A DNA stretch of 64,000 bases from Chloroflexota bacterium (GTDB lineage Bacteria; Chloroflexota; UBA6077; FW602-bin22; JACPRP01): assembly GCA_023480885.1 (NCBI GenBank), contig JAMCWX010000068.1, forward strand, positions 1 to 64,000, read 5' to 3'. Positions 52,886-61,869 of this stretch are shown here, one piece after another. The translations under genes and the position numbers were made by a program. The notes beneath the pieces were generated by a model that was not told the origin of the DNA, made no database searches, and was given only the letters and a program-made list of their open reading frames with translations. Within the stretch, counting starts at the first letter, position 1; each line of letters starts with the position of its first letter.

Positions 52886-53100
52886 GTAACCACTGTCCTC
52901 CATCACCCGCCGCTGAGATGGCGTAGTTTCTGGTTCTAAGGATAATCTTGCGCAGTTTATGGCGAGTGGCGGTACACTGCCGCCACTTGATGTCAAGGCC
53001 AACTGCTGAACTCTCAGCCTAACTGTCCAATACTGCCCGCGTGCGGGCATGATATTGATATGTTGATAAGCTCTTCTTATCCTACAAGATTCAGCAAACT

Positions 53101-54917
53101 ATGTCAACTTGTTTACAGGAAGCGCCCTCCCAGTACTATGCCTCGGCTGTCCTGCCTGACGCTGCCAATGGAATACGCTACGCGTTGGCTGCGGCGGAGC
53201 AGGCGAAGGCGGCTTATGCCCACGACCGGGCGGCGAGGTTCCTTCGAATGGCTGTCGAGTTGGCGGCGAAGAGCGCGCCGGCGGAGCGAGCGGGGATTCT
53301 CTGCAAAGTGGCCCTTGCTGAAGCCGAGGCCCTTATGCTGGAGGAGGCCCAGCGTTCGGTGCAAGAGGCCCTGTCCGCGCTGGCAGATGCAGGGACAGCA
53401 CCGATGGCATTGGCCGGGTTTCTAGCAGCGGTGGCACGGGCGCTGAAACACGGGGGGCGGCCCCTGGTGTTTGGAAGCCGCTCGTGGAGCAGGGTTTGTC
53501 GCTTCTTGGCGAGCGGCGTGACCTCCTCTGGGCGCAGCTCACGCTGCTCCGCGACCGCTTCGAGCCGGTATCGATCGGCACGATTAACGCGGTGCGCTGG
53601 CTCGGCCACGATCCACTGGCGGTGGCGATTGCCCGCGAGAAGGGCAGCGAGGATGATTACGCCAGCACGCTGGAACCCCTGGACTGGCGTACGCGAGAGG
53701 AGACCGCGGCGGTGCGCGCTCTGGTGCAAACCTGGCAGCGCCCGGCGGCGATTATCCGAGCGCTGGACGTGATGGGCCGGGACTTGCTCAAGCGCCACGG
53801 CGAGCATCTGGAATCAGGAACAGTCTATCGGCTGCTCCTGGAGGCCAGCGAACGCTGCGGCTCCATCCCAGGGCAGGCGGAGGCGCTGCTGCAGATCGCG
53901 ATCATCCAGGCGGCACAGGGGGAGTTTGGACTGGCGCAAGAGACGGCGCGACGAGCGCAGGGGGCGATCCTGCACCTCGGGCCGTGGCACGAGCTTCGCT
54001 TCGGCACAATGGCGCTAGCAAGCATTCTCGCCTTTTTTCTGGAGGGCAACTGGGAGGAATTGGCGACCGAGGTAGCCGGATTTGCCGCCAGCCTAGAGGC
54101 AGCGCGTAACCCTAGAGGCCTGGTGGCGGGAGCCTACGCGGCGCTCGGCTACGTTCGAGCGGGCAATGAGGCTGATGCCAGGCGTCTTCTCACAGCGCTT
54201 ACACCAGCGCTGGAACGGATGGAACCGACTATGTACGTCCACCACGCGGCGATTACCTTCGGGGGGAGCGCCGTCTGGGAGATCGGCGCAGCGGAGTTGG
54301 CACCTGCCTACCGGCGGCTGGCGCTCCAGCTCGTCGCGGCCGGCTTCTGCGACGGTATCCTGCTACATGAGGCAACCGTCGCTCGAATGGCCGCGCTCGT
54401 TGGGCAGACGCAGGAAGCGTGGGACTACTTCGCTCGGGCGCGCGACAGGTGTGACGCCAATGGCCTGCGACTGGCTCGGGCGATTATGGATTACGATGAG
54501 GCCGTGGCCCGCGTTCGCGCGGGATCGAGCGACAACGCCGAAATACTGGCGCAGGTTGACGCCAGCCTGATGGCGTTTCGAGCGCTGGACATGAATGGAT
54601 GGGCAGAGCGTGCGCTCGTCCTCAAGCAGAAGCTAGCTGCCCCTAACCCTTCCGCATCATCCATTGGGCGCGCACACCCAGATGGCCTTACCGCACGTGA
54701 AATCGACGTGCTGCGCCTGCTCGCGGCAGGCAAGACGAACAACGAGATCGCCAAGGCGCTGGTGCTGAGCGTTCGCACGGTCGAGCGGCACATCTCCAAC
54801 ATTTACGGGAAGATCGGAGCGCACAGTCGAGTGCAGGCCACGACCTACGCGCTGAGCAGTGGGAGTCAGGGGACAGGGAATAGGGATCAGGGGACGGGAG
54901 ACGGGGGACGGGATTAG
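53101..54917 (+). pseudogene. LuxR-family regulator remnant, truncated and frameshifted
   Basis: Two frames together encode ~600 residues of a large LuxR-type regulator: TPR-like helical repeats (YALAAAEQAKAAYAHDRAARF onward) and a C-terminal LuxR helix-turn-helix (LTAREIDVLRLLAAGKTNNE, 20 residues, then VRTVERHISNIYGK). The first frame (from 53101) runs off course after ALKHGG; the second resumes at PLVEQGLSLLGERRD. The break is at a run of six G (53452-53457); seven would restore LKHGGAAPGVWKPLVEQG. The AAA ATPase domain normally ahead of the TPR part is missing. The last ~20 residues are low-complexity and come from a GGGGACAGGG-type repeat. It is probably non-functional, though the frameshift could be a sequence error. 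Confidence 0.75.
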
Positions 54918-54972
54918 GGTGAGCACGAGTGGGAGAGAGCGGTGAGCATCACTACCATCCGCTCGCGGGCGG

Positions 54973-55001
54973 TTGAAAAACCAAGGAGGCCGATGTACAA
55001 T
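54973..55001 (+). promoter_or_regulatory. Promoter for Yip1-family gene
   Basis: TTGAAA (54973-54978), a 17-base spacer and TACAAT (54996-55001), 45 bases upstream of the ATG at 55046. A small hairpin GACGC-GAA-GCGTC (55019-55031) lies in the leader. Confidence 0.5.
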
Positions 55002-55045
55002 CGATATAGAATGTAAAGACGCGAAGCGTCGAGGAGCGAGATGCA

Positions 55046-55594
55046 ATGCAACGGGCAGCATCTAGCACCGTTGATAGAATGATAAGAGCGGCGAGATTGG
55101 ACGTCGACGTCTACGAGGAACTGGAACGGGATACAAGCGCCACCTGGCAAGCGTTAAGTGTCGTCATTATCGTCGCCATCGCCTCTGGCGTCGGCGCTCT
55201 CCTGGCTGGCATCGTCAGGGGCGTTCCCGGCATAGCTGTAGGCGGCTTTATAGGTGGGATCATCGCGGCCGTCATCGGATGGGCCATCTGGTCGCTAGTT
55301 ACCTACCTGGTCGGCACGACGTTGTTTGGAGGAACAGCCAGTTACGGAGAACTGCTCCGTACGATTGGGTTCGCTTACACGCCTAATGCACTGCAAATAC
55401 TCGGCTTCATTCCCTTAATCGGGGCACTGATCGTGATCCTCGCCGAAATCTGGGCGCTGGTTGCCGGCGTGGTCGCAGTTCGGCAGGCCCTGGACTTCTC
55501 GACGGGCAAAGCTATTCTCACAGTGTCGATTGGCTGGGTCACTATGCTGGTTATCACAGCTCTGATTATGACACTGATAGGATTAGGATTGTAA
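55046..55594 (+). CDS. Yip1-domain membrane protein
   Basis: A 182-residue protein with an N-terminal amphipathic segment (RMIRAARLDVDVYEELERD, residues ~11-29) and five transmembrane helices in the pattern of the Yip1 domain (LVTYLVGTTLFGGTASYGELLRTIGFAYTP is at about 88-117). In bacteria these are uncharacterised inner-membrane proteins, common in Chloroflexota, with roles inferred in envelope homeostasis. It starts the run of small membrane genes leading to the sigma factor at 56717. ATG 55079 is an alternative start. Confidence 0.82.
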   Translation: MQRAASSTVDRMIRAARLDVDVYEELERDTSATWQALSVVIIVAIASGVGALLAGIVRGVPGIAVGGFIGGIIAAVIGWAIWSLVTYLVGTTLFGGTASYGELLRTIGFAYTPNALQILGFIPLIGALIVILAEIWALVAGVVAVRQALDFSTGKAILTVSIGWVTMLVITALIMTLIGLGL

Positions 55595-55609
55595 GCGCAA
55601 GAGGACATC

Positions 55610-55873
55610 TTGAACTCGCTCTTCACGCTCACGCCCTTTCAGGTTTCATTTCTACTAATAGTTAGCGCATACTCCGTCATCTTCCGCGGCCTTTTCAGCG
55701 ACAAGAGGCTGCTTACGTCCTGGCTGGCAGGGGCAGCCGGCTTTCTGCTCGGGCAGTTCGTCGCGGAGCGATTCTCTGTGGACGGGCCGATCATGTTGGG
55801 CAACGTTCACTTGATCGAGACAAGCGTCGCGGCCTGGGGGGCGATGCTGTTAGCTCAGAGGCTCAGGCTGTAA
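55610..55873 (+). CDS. Small hydrophobic membrane protein
   Basis: An 87-residue protein with three hydrophobic segments (about residues 8-27, 35-52 and 64-82). TTG 55610 has AGAGGA upstream. It lies 15 bases after the Yip1 gene and is likely cotranscribed. I do not recognise a family; the conserved arrangement LLTSWLAGAAGFLLGQFVAERF and GNVHLIETSVAAWGAMLLAQ looks like small helical proteins found in Chloroflexota genomes. No function is assigned. Confidence 0.6.
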   Translation: MNSLFTLTPFQVSFLLIVSAYSVIFRGLFSDKRLLTSWLAGAAGFLLGQFVAERFSVDGPIMLGNVHLIETSVAAWGAMLLAQRLRL

Positions 55874-55895
55874 TTGTTCCATCGCCACCGGTTTT

Positions 55896-55925
55896 TTGTT
55901 TTTTGATGCCGCTCTATGGTAGAAT
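55896..55925 (+). promoter_or_regulatory. Promoter for membrane-stress genes
   Basis: TTGTTT (55896-55901), an 18-base spacer and TAGAAT (55920-55925), ending 41 bases before the ATG at 55967. It implies that the 55967-56598 pair has its own start of transcription. Confidence 0.4.
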
Positions 55926-55966
55926 TGGTTCTGAGCCTTGAGCAGGCAAAGGAGGTGCTCTACCCG

Positions 55967-56257
55967 ATGGAGTTCGCGCGGGACCTGGCAATTATAATCC
56001 TCGCCGTCGAGTCGTTAGTTGCCATTGGCATTGTGATCCTCCTTGGGCTGAAGTTGCTCAGCCTCATGAACACGGTACAATCCGAAGTGCCAACGGTCAT
56101 CGCATCGATCAACAGGACTATGAACACGGTTCAAGGAACAACTTCTTTCGTCAGTAAGACCGCAGTTACGCCGATAATTAAGGTGGCCAGCATCGCCGCC
56201 GCGGCGACTACGTTCGCCCGTGTGATGATGGGCATGCGGGAACCCAAGAGGAGGTAG
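55967..56257 (+). CDS. Small membrane-anchored protein, DUF948-like
   Basis: A 96-residue protein: one transmembrane helix (about residues 7-29, LAIIILAVESLVAIGIVILL) then an amphipathic region with NTVQSEVPTVIASINRTMNT and a basic C-terminus. This resembles DUF948 proteins that accompany YtxH in Gram-positive stress operons. ATG 55967 is chosen because GGAGGTG lies upstream; a GTG-rich longer start is possible. It is followed five bases later by the YtxH gene, so the two are a unit. Confidence 0.7.
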   Translation: MEFARDLAIIILAVESLVAIGIVILLGLKLLSLMNTVQSEVPTVIASINRTMNTVQGTTSFVSKTAVTPIIKVASIAAAATTFARVMMGMREPKRR

Positions 56258-56262
56258 CTACA

Positions 56263-56598
56263 ATGGCTGAAGGACGTGGACCAGGATTCTTCACAGGCTT
56301 CTTCATTGGCGGGCTTTTTGGTGCTGCCCTTGCCTTAGCTTTCGCGCCCAGGCCGGGCGAGGAGACCCGCGAGATGCTTCGCGAGAAAGCCGACGAGCTT
56401 CGCAGCAGAGCCGAAGAAGTATCGGCGATGGCCAAAGCCAGCGCCGACGACGTGCTGGAGCTCAGCAAGACCCTGGTCGAGGAACAGAGGACCAGGGTTG
56501 AGCGCGCTATCAAGGAGGGCAGAGAGGCGGCCGAGGAGGTAACGCAAGAGATGCTCTCAGAACTCGAGCGGGCGCAGCGCGAGGGCAAGGAGCCCTAG
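56263..56598 (+). CDS. YtxH-domain protein
   Basis: A 111-residue protein with an N-terminal hydrophobic helix (FFTGFFIGGLFGAALALAFA, residues 9-28), APRPGEETREMLREKA immediately after it (the YtxH signature), and a long charged helical C-terminus. YtxH proteins are general-stress and envelope proteins of unknown mechanism, often controlled by SigB or SigH in Bacillus. It is five bases downstream of the DUF948-like gene and 118 bases upstream of the SigB-type sigma factor gene, consistent with a stress regulon. Confidence 0.87.
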   Translation: MAEGRGPGFFTGFFIGGLFGAALALAFAPRPGEETREMLREKADELRSRAEEVSAMAKASADDVLELSKTLVEEQRTRVERAIKEGREAAEEVTQEMLSELERAQREGKEP

Positions 56599-56716
56599 CC
56601 ATCCTTTCGTCTTGGTTCGACGGAAATGCACATCGACAAGAGCAGAGGCATGCCGCTCGTCTTCCCGTTCATCATCGTGCGTCATCGGTTTCAAGGGATG
56701 AGCTTCTTGGGCGACA

Positions 56717-57502
56717 ATGGGTAGCAAATTGACCGAGACAATCGATAGCCAGGCTCATGAATTGCAGGACAAGAGCGAGACGCTCTTCAAGAACTACGCT
56801 GACAGTCGCGACCCTCTCCTGCGCGAGCGGCTGATCACTTCGCATTTGAGCCTTGTAAGCCGCCTGGCACGACGAATGGGCGCCAGCGAGGAACAACTGG
56901 ACGATCTCATTCAAGTGGGGTACATTGGCCTGATCAAGGCTATCGACCGCTTCGATCCCTCTAAAGGCAATAAGTTCAGCACGTACGCGGTTCCGACGAT
57001 AACCGGCGAGATCAGGCGCTATCTGCGCGATAAGGGGAATATCATACGCATCCCGCGCCATCTTCAGGAGTTGAGAGCCATCGTCGCGAAGGCCGCGCAC
57101 GAACTCACCCAGCAACTTGGGCGCGCGCCCACGGATGAGGAAATCGCCGCTGAGCTCGACATCGACGTCGAGCGAGTGAGAGACATCCGTTCGCTCCCTT
57201 CCAACCTGCCAGTTTCTCTGGACAGAGAGCTGACGGAACTGGATCAAGAAGAACTAAGCTCCCTCGGCGCGCTCTTCGGGCAACTCGACGATGAATTCGA
57301 ACGATCCGAAGACCGCGCAATCATCCGCCGAGCGCTGGAAAAGCTGACTCTGCGCCAGCGTGCTATCCTCCACTTGCTGTTCTACGAAGACCTATCTCAG
57401 GCAGAGATAGGGGAACGCTTGAACATCTCCCAGATGCACGTCTCGCGGCTGCGCCGAGACGCGCTGCGAAGGCTCCGCGACGGAATCCAGAACGAAGCGT
57501 GA
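56717..57502 (+). CDS. Sigma-70 family sigma factor, SigB/SigF type
   Basis: A 261-residue group 3 sigma factor. Region 2 has LVSRLARRMGASEEQLDDL and FDPSKGNKFSTYAVPTITGEIRRYLRD (about 83-109), region 3 GRAPTDEEIAAELDI, and region 4 LTLRQRAILHLLFYEDLSQAEIGERLNISQMHVSRL with a helix-turn-helix. This is the layout of Bacillus SigB/F/G and actinobacterial SigF. It would direct polymerase to stress promoters. No anti-sigma (RsbW/SpoIIAB) or anti-anti-sigma gene is adjacent, which is unusual for this group. The stop codon abuts that of the convergent phosphoesterase gene. Confidence 0.9.
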   Translation: MGSKLTETIDSQAHELQDKSETLFKNYADSRDPLLRERLITSHLSLVSRLARRMGASEEQLDDLIQVGYIGLIKAIDRFDPSKGNKFSTYAVPTITGEIRRYLRDKGNIIRIPRHLQELRAIVAKAAHELTQQLGRAPTDEEIAAELDIDVERVRDIRSLPSNLPVSLDRELTELDQEELSSLGALFGQLDDEFERSEDRAIIRRALEKLTLRQRAILHLLFYEDLSQAEIGERLNISQMHVSRLRRDALRRLRDGIQNEA

Positions 57503-58390
57503 TCAATCTTCCGACGGCTTCCTTCTCTTTAGCTCGACAATCGTCGCCTGTGGCGGACACAAGAAGCGCAGCGGAACGCTGCCGCCAAGCCCCGGGCTGA
57601 TGTGAAGCCAGGTGGCGCCCCGCCGCGAAAGACCTGAGGCAGCATCAACCGGCTTGCGCGTTCTGGTTCGTAAAGCGCCGAAAAAGGGAACCCTGATCTG
57701 GCCGCCGTGAGTGTGCCCTGCCAGCACCACGTCTATGCCAGCCGCGGCCGCGTCGTCCATCAGCTCTGGCGAATGGCTCAACAGAATCTTGAAGGCGCCG
57801 TCCGGCACGCCCACCATTCCTTTGCGCAGATCATCGTTTTGGCATACGGGATCGTCGACCCCGATTAGCCAGACATCTCCAGCGGCTACTGGCAGCCTCG
57901 TGTTGCCGTTCCGCAGCACCCTGGCGCCGACGTCCTCAAGTTGCCGCACAAGGGCAGACACATCGTTTCTTAGCTTTCGATCGACGTAGATAACGTTCAT
58001 CGCCGCGTAGATAATGTCTTCGAAAAAGTTGCCACCGCTGCGGAAATGATCATGGTTCCCCAACACGCAATAGATTCCGAGCTGAGCCTGAAGCCTGCTA
58101 ATTTGTTCCACGCACAGTTGAATCCCGTCATCGCGCTCGATGAGGTCGCCCGTTATCACGGCGACGTCCGGTGTAAGCGCGGCGATCCTTTGGAACATCG
58201 ACACCTTGTACGATTCGTTCCGCTGAAAATGGAGGTCGGTGAGGTGCAGGATAACGAGTTTTTCAACTGGCAGGCGATAGTCGTCGAACTCGATGGTAAC
58301 GGTGCGAAAGGTGAGCCGTCGCGGCTCGACGAAGAAAGCATAACAGCAGGCGGCGATCAGTGAGAGGACGGTCATTGCAAGCCAGAGCAA
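57503..58390 (-). CDS. Membrane-anchored metallophosphoesterase (YaeI-like)
   Basis: A 295-residue calcineurin-like phosphoesterase with an N-terminal membrane helix (VLSLIAACCYAFFV). Metal ligands are in order: LHLTDLHFQ near 50, ITGDLIE near 80, GNHDHF near 108, and VLAGHTHGGQIRVP near 238. YaeI homologues hydrolyse phosphodiesters of lipid-linked UDP precursors or act in envelope maintenance. TTG 58390 is taken because GGAG lies six bases upstream; an ATG at 58375 is inside. It runs convergent to and touches the sigma factor gene. Confidence 0.87.
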   Translation of the reverse strand: MLWLAMTVLSLIAACCYAFFVEPRRLTFRTVTIEFDDYRLPVEKLVILHLTDLHFQRNESYKVSMFQRIAALTPDVAVITGDLIERDDGIQLCVEQISRLQAQLGIYCVLGNHDHFRSGGNFFEDIIYAAMNVIYVDRKLRNDVSALVRQLEDVGARVLRNGNTRLPVAAGDVWLIGVDDPVCQNDDLRKGMVGVPDGAFKILLSHSPELMDDAAAAGIDVVLAGHTHGGQIRVPFFGALRTRTRKPVDAASGLSRRGATWLHISPGLGGSVPLRFLCPPQATIVELKRRKPSED

Positions 58391-58464
58391 GAGAAACTCC
58401 GTTTGTCTATGAATTCCATTCTTTTTTGACGGATTGGAGCAGTTCCTGGAAGCACTTATGCAGG

Positions 58465-58499
58465 CCCTCACCCTAACCCTCTCCCTCTGGGAGAGGGAA
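58465..58499. repeat. Dispersed repeat CCCTCACCCTAACC family, copy 4
   Basis: CCCTCACCCTAACCCTCTCC is followed by CTCTGGGAGAGGGAA. It lies between the phosphoesterase and the glycosyltransferase, with a further GGGAGAGGG a few bases on (about 58513-58522). Copies are at 1041, 33068 and 42464. Confidence 0.75.
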
Positions 58500-58570
58500 C
58501 TCCGCTGCCAAAGGGAGAGGGGGCGCCGCTGTCTGATTCGTGGCGGAAGCCAGATATTTCGAGGCTCGCA

Positions 58571-59437
58571 CTAGGTTGAGGTGTGGGGGAGGTCGCCGCG
58601 CAAAACCGCGTTGCCCGCATAGGGATAGGATACAGCCTGGGCAAACTTTTCAACCAACTCGCGCGCCTTCAAGGCGCTGGTCCGCACGAGCCTGCCCTCA
58701 TCCCAGTTGAGGTTGCTCGGTCGCTCGCGAAAGTCGAGGTGATAAGTGACCGTGCTGGGCAGGACGACGCATTTGCGTCTAAGGAGGTTGAACAACTCCG
58801 TGAGGAACGAAATCTCCCAGACTTTCTCGTTCGCCTTCTTCGAGTCCAGGACGTCGACGGTGGTCGCGTAGTATTCCAGGAGGATCTTTCGGACAAGCGG
58901 GTCCTGGCGAAAAACTCCGCCAGGGGAGAAATGCAGCACGCCGGCCAGAGGGCCGCCGACGAATCCCGCGTTCTTGCAGAAGGGCGAAATGAAGCCGTAA
59001 TCTGAGTTCGCCCGCAACTCAGGCATCATCAACATGAGGGTCGAAGAGGCCATAACCACGTCGTCGTCCATAAAGCAGACATTGGGCCCGGTCAGGGCTT
59101 GAAGCAGCTTCAGACGTCCAACGCTGAAAGCCCGGTGCTTCTCTCGACTGTGCTCGTAGCCGCAGGGTATCTCTCTATCGAAGGCCAGCCGAAGGGCAAA
59201 GACGACGTCATCGCGCTTGATGACTGGACTGTCGGACGTGTCGACTATGTGAATGCGGATATTGCGATGTTCCTGGAGCAAAAGGCTGACGAGCGCCATG
59301 CTCAGAGTTGGCTTGCCTTTGGTGAGTATCCCAACCTCGACGGGCACGTCGCTTTGGGCCTGCGACTGCTTTTCTGTCTCGCCCGGATCGTTATCTTGGA
59401 CGCCGTGCACTGGGTTCTGCGGTCCGTTGCCGTTCAT
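58571..59437 (-). CDS. Glycosyltransferase (GT-A fold)
   Basis: A 288-residue protein with a nucleotide-sugar transferase fold: VEVGILTKGKPTLSMALVSL at about residues 33-52, IHIVDTSDSP near 62, and the metal-binding triad in CFMDDDVVMASST near 120. The C-terminal domain (about 145-260, GFVGGPLAGVLHFSPGGVF) differs from common family 2 enzymes and may act on a polysaccharide or lipid. It starts 15 bases after the sugar epimerase gene, so it is part of that operon, and the epimerase would make its donor sugar. The first ~30 residues are polar and possibly disordered. Confidence 0.75.
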   Translation of the reverse strand: MNGNGPQNPVHGVQDNDPGETEKQSQAQSDVPVEVGILTKGKPTLSMALVSLLLQEHRNIRIHIVDTSDSPVIKRDDVVFALRLAFDREIPCGYEHSREKHRAFSVGRLKLLQALTGPNVCFMDDDVVMASSTLMLMMPELRANSDYGFISPFCKNAGFVGGPLAGVLHFSPGGVFRQDPLVRKILLEYYATTVDVLDSKKANEKVWEISFLTELFNLLRRKCVVLPSTVTYHLDFRERPSNLNWDEGRLVRTSALKARELVEKFAQAVSYPYAGNAVLRGDLPHTST

Positions 59438-59452
59438 TTGTTGCCGTCCACC

Positions 59453-60379
59453 TCACTGCGCAAGTCTTTCTCGAAAGAACTGAACCGTCCGGCGCAGTCC
59501 TTCGTCCAGATCGACCATCGGGCGCCAGCCTAGCTCCTGCGCCGCCTTGCTGGCATCGAGATAGATCCTGAACGTCTCACCAGCCTTTGGTGGACCGTGC
59601 ACAGCATCCAGTTGATAGTTCGTGATCTCTTTCAGGCGTTGAAACAGCTCGTTGACAGTTGTGCCTATGCCACATCCCAGGTTGAAGATCTCGCCATCCC
59701 CCTTAGCCAGGGCCAGCAGATTGGCACGAGCCACATCCTCGACGAAAACGTAGTCCCGCTCTTGCTCCCCACTGCCATTGACGACAGCCTGCTCTCCTCT
59801 GAGCATCTGCCCCGTGAAAATGGCGATCACGCCGGCCTCTCCCATTGGGTCCTGGCGAGGTCCGTATACGTTGGGGTAGCGCAAGACAGTATAGTTTAAT
59901 CCGTAGAGCTGTTTGTACATGAATAAGTAGTGCTCGGGGGCATGCTTGGTCGCGCCATACTGGCAGATCGGGTTCACTGGGTGGTTCTCATCGCAAGGCA
60001 GATAAACGGGCTCCCCGTAGACGGCGCCACCGGTGGAAATGTAGATCAGCTTCTTAACGTTGTATTTCTTGCAATGCTCGATAACATTGAGAGAGCCCAG
60101 CACATTGATTTGCGCATCTTCCAGAGGTTTTTGAACTGAGATGCGCACGCTGATCTGAGCGGCGTGATGGCTGACGTAGTCTGGCCTCTCGGCCTCGAAT
60201 ACTTCTTCCAAACGCGCATCACGTATATCGACACGGTACAGTTTCGCCGCTGGATTCAAGTTGAGCTCACTACCAGTCGACAGGTCATCCACGACCACAA
60301 CCTGATGACCGCTCTTGATGAAGACATCGACTGCGTGCGAGCCGATAAATCCTGCGCCACCTGTAACCAGTATCTTCAT
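59453..60379 (-). CDS. NAD-dependent sugar epimerase/dehydratase (GalE-like)
   Basis: A 308-residue extended SDR. The NAD motif GGAGFIGSH is near residues 7-15, DDLSTG near 36, catalytic Ser/Thr in ISTGGAVYGE near 118-127, and YGATKHAPE (Tyr/Lys) near 142-150. It matches UDP-glucose 4-epimerase-like enzymes; the IFTGQMLRGEQAVVNGSGEQERDYV segment (about 187-211) is the usual substrate region. Product could be UDP-galactose or a related donor for the glycosyltransferase next to it. It is 39 bases after hslV in the same direction. Confidence 0.9.
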   Translation of the reverse strand: MKILVTGGAGFIGSHAVDVFIKSGHQVVVVDDLSTGSELNLNPAAKLYRVDIRDARLEEVFEAERPDYVSHHAAQISVRISVQKPLEDAQINVLGSLNVIEHCKKYNVKKLIYISTGGAVYGEPVYLPCDENHPVNPICQYGATKHAPEHYLFMYKQLYGLNYTVLRYPNVYGPRQDPMGEAGVIAIFTGQMLRGEQAVVNGSGEQERDYVFVEDVARANLLALAKGDGEIFNLGCGIGTTVNELFQRLKEITNYQLDAVHGPPKAGETFRIYLDASKAAQELGWRPMVDLDEGLRRTVQFFRERLAQ

Positions 60380-60418
60380 TAGTAACTCCTCTTAAGAAAA
60401 TGGGATCGACCGCGCCAT

Positions 60419-60985
60419 CTAGTCTACCTCGGTTATCTCCTTACCCTTCAACTTGGCAAGCTCGAGCACGGTAATCTTCTCGTTAGTATAGATACAGAGA
60501 GAAGAGGCTATCTCCATGGCAACGCGCGCTATCTCAGACGCGGACAGATCAGTATGCTTTACCAGCGCCTTGGCCGCAGCCAGGGCATAGTTGCCGCCCG
60601 AGCCAATAGCGACGATGCCGTCATCAGGCTCGATAACCTCGCCGTCGCCAGAGAGCACCAGCACCTGCTCGGCGTCCGCAACAATCAGCCAGGCCTCGAG
60701 CCGCCGCAGGAACCTGTCGGTGCGCCACTGCTTGGTGAGCTCCACCGCAGCCCTGCGAAGGTTGCCGTTGTACTTCTCAATCTGCGCCTCGAACTTATCG
60801 AAAAGGGTAAGCGCGTCGGCTACTGCGCCAGCAAATCCTGCCAGCACCTGGCCGTGATACAGCGTGCGAATCTTCCGCGCGTGATGCTTCATCACCACGT
60901 CGCCGACGGTGACCTGGCCATCGCCAGCCATCGCGACCTGGTTATTATGCTTCAAGGCAATAACAGTAGTTGCTCTAACCATCAT
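60419..60985 (-). CDS. hslV: ATP-dependent protease subunit HslV
   Basis: A 188-residue proteasome-like peptidase. After a short leader (MVRA) the catalytic Thr is in ATTVIAL, as in the Bacillus ClpQ form that has residues ahead of the Thr/Ser. [36 protein letters not shown] and [13 protein letters not shown] complete the family pattern (in [19 protein letters not shown]). ATG 60985 overlaps the aroE stop (ATGA). It should assemble with the HslU ATPase, but hslU is not adjacent, which departs from the usual hslVU pairing. The next gene is a sugar epimerase. Confidence 0.94.
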   Translation of the reverse strand: MMVRATTVIALKHNNQVAMAGDGQVTVGDVVMKHHARKIRTLYHGQVLAGFAGAVADALTLFDKFEAQIEKYNGNLRRAAVELTKQWRTDRFLRRLEAWLIVADAEQVLVLSGDGEVIEPDDGIVAIGSGGNYALAAAKALVKHTDLSASEIARVAMEIASSLCIYTNEKITVLELAKLKGKEITEVD

Positions 60986-61869
60986 ACATCCAAGCGGCCG
61001 TAAAGCGCAAGCCGCACGCGATCGAACATTAATCCAAGAGGCGCTTTCTCCCCCGTCCACAACTCGAAGGAGGCCGCACCCTGGTAAACCAGCATAGGAA
61101 GGCCGTTCAACGTTTGAGATCCTTTGTCCCCAGCAACCGCCAGCAGCCTTGTTGCAGGAGGATTATACACCAGATCGAAGATAAGCGCATCCCCAGGCAC
61201 CAGGTCATCAGGAAGGGGGGATGCGTCTGGACAAGGGCCGTGTCTCATCCCCACAGGCGTGGTGTTTACAACCAGGTCCACACCGTCCAGAGCACGTGAC
61301 AGAGACCCCCGCTCAAGGGGTGCTATGAGAACGCGATCCTCAAAACCTGCTCGCGCCAAAGCGGCAGCAAGCGAACGGGCCCGCTCGTCGTCGCGATTGA
61401 CGATTGTCAGACTGGCGGCACCAGAAGTGAGCAAAGCTACAGCCACCGCTCGCGCCGCGCCCCCAGCGCCGATCAACACGACACGTTTTCCGTCTGGCTC
61501 ATAGTCTGTATCTTCATCGAGCGCTCTGAGAAAGCCAATGGCATCGGTATTGTAGCCAATCAGCTTACCATTCTTGTTGACTATGGTGTTGACAGCGCCG
61601 ATGCTGGCAGCCATCTCCGCGATCTCGTCGAGAAGAGGAACGGCAGCCTCTTTATAAGGGATGGTAACGTTGGAGCCGAGGTGCTCCTGCGACCGCAGCC
61701 TCGCCACTGCTTCCTCAAGGCGATCGAGCGTGACTTCCCACTTTTCATAGGTTACGTTCAAGCCATAATAATCGAAAGCGGCCTGTTGGAAAACTGGCGA
61801 CAGACTATGAGCCAGCGGGTAACCTATTATTCCTGCTTTCCGAGCAACGCGTCGGCCAATTTTCCTCAA
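60982..61869 (-). CDS. aroE: Shikimate dehydrogenase
   Basis: A 295-residue NADP-dependent enzyme of aromatic amino acid synthesis. [17 protein letters not shown] near residues 16-32 and [12 protein letters not shown] near 66-77 (catalytic Lys) bind shikimate, NTDAIGF near 106-112 has the catalytic Asp, and [16 protein letters not shown] near 131-146 binds NADP. TTG 61869 overlaps the mltG stop by TTGA, indicating coupling. It works after aroQ (49352-49795) in the pathway. Residues are complete. Confidence 0.95.
   Translation of the reverse strand: MRKIGRRVARKAGIIGYPLAHSLSPVFQQAAFDYYGLNVTYEKWEVTLDRLEEAVARLRSQEHLGSNVTIPYKEAAVPLLDEIAEMAASIGAVNTIVNKNGKLIGYNTDAIGFLRALDEDTDYEPDGKRVVLIGAGGAARAVAVALLTSGAASLTIVNRDDERARSLAAALARAGFEDRVLIAPLERGSLSRALDGVDLVVNTTPVGMRHGPCPDASPLPDDLVPGDALIFDLVYNPPATRLLAVAGDKGSQTLNGLPMLVYQGAASFELWTGEKAPLGLMFDRVRLALYGRLDV

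Noticed and set aside
55019-55031. Short GACGC-GAA-GCGTC hairpin considered as a terminator
   Set aside because: It has only a five-base stem with no U-tract, and it lies between a good promoter and its start codon.
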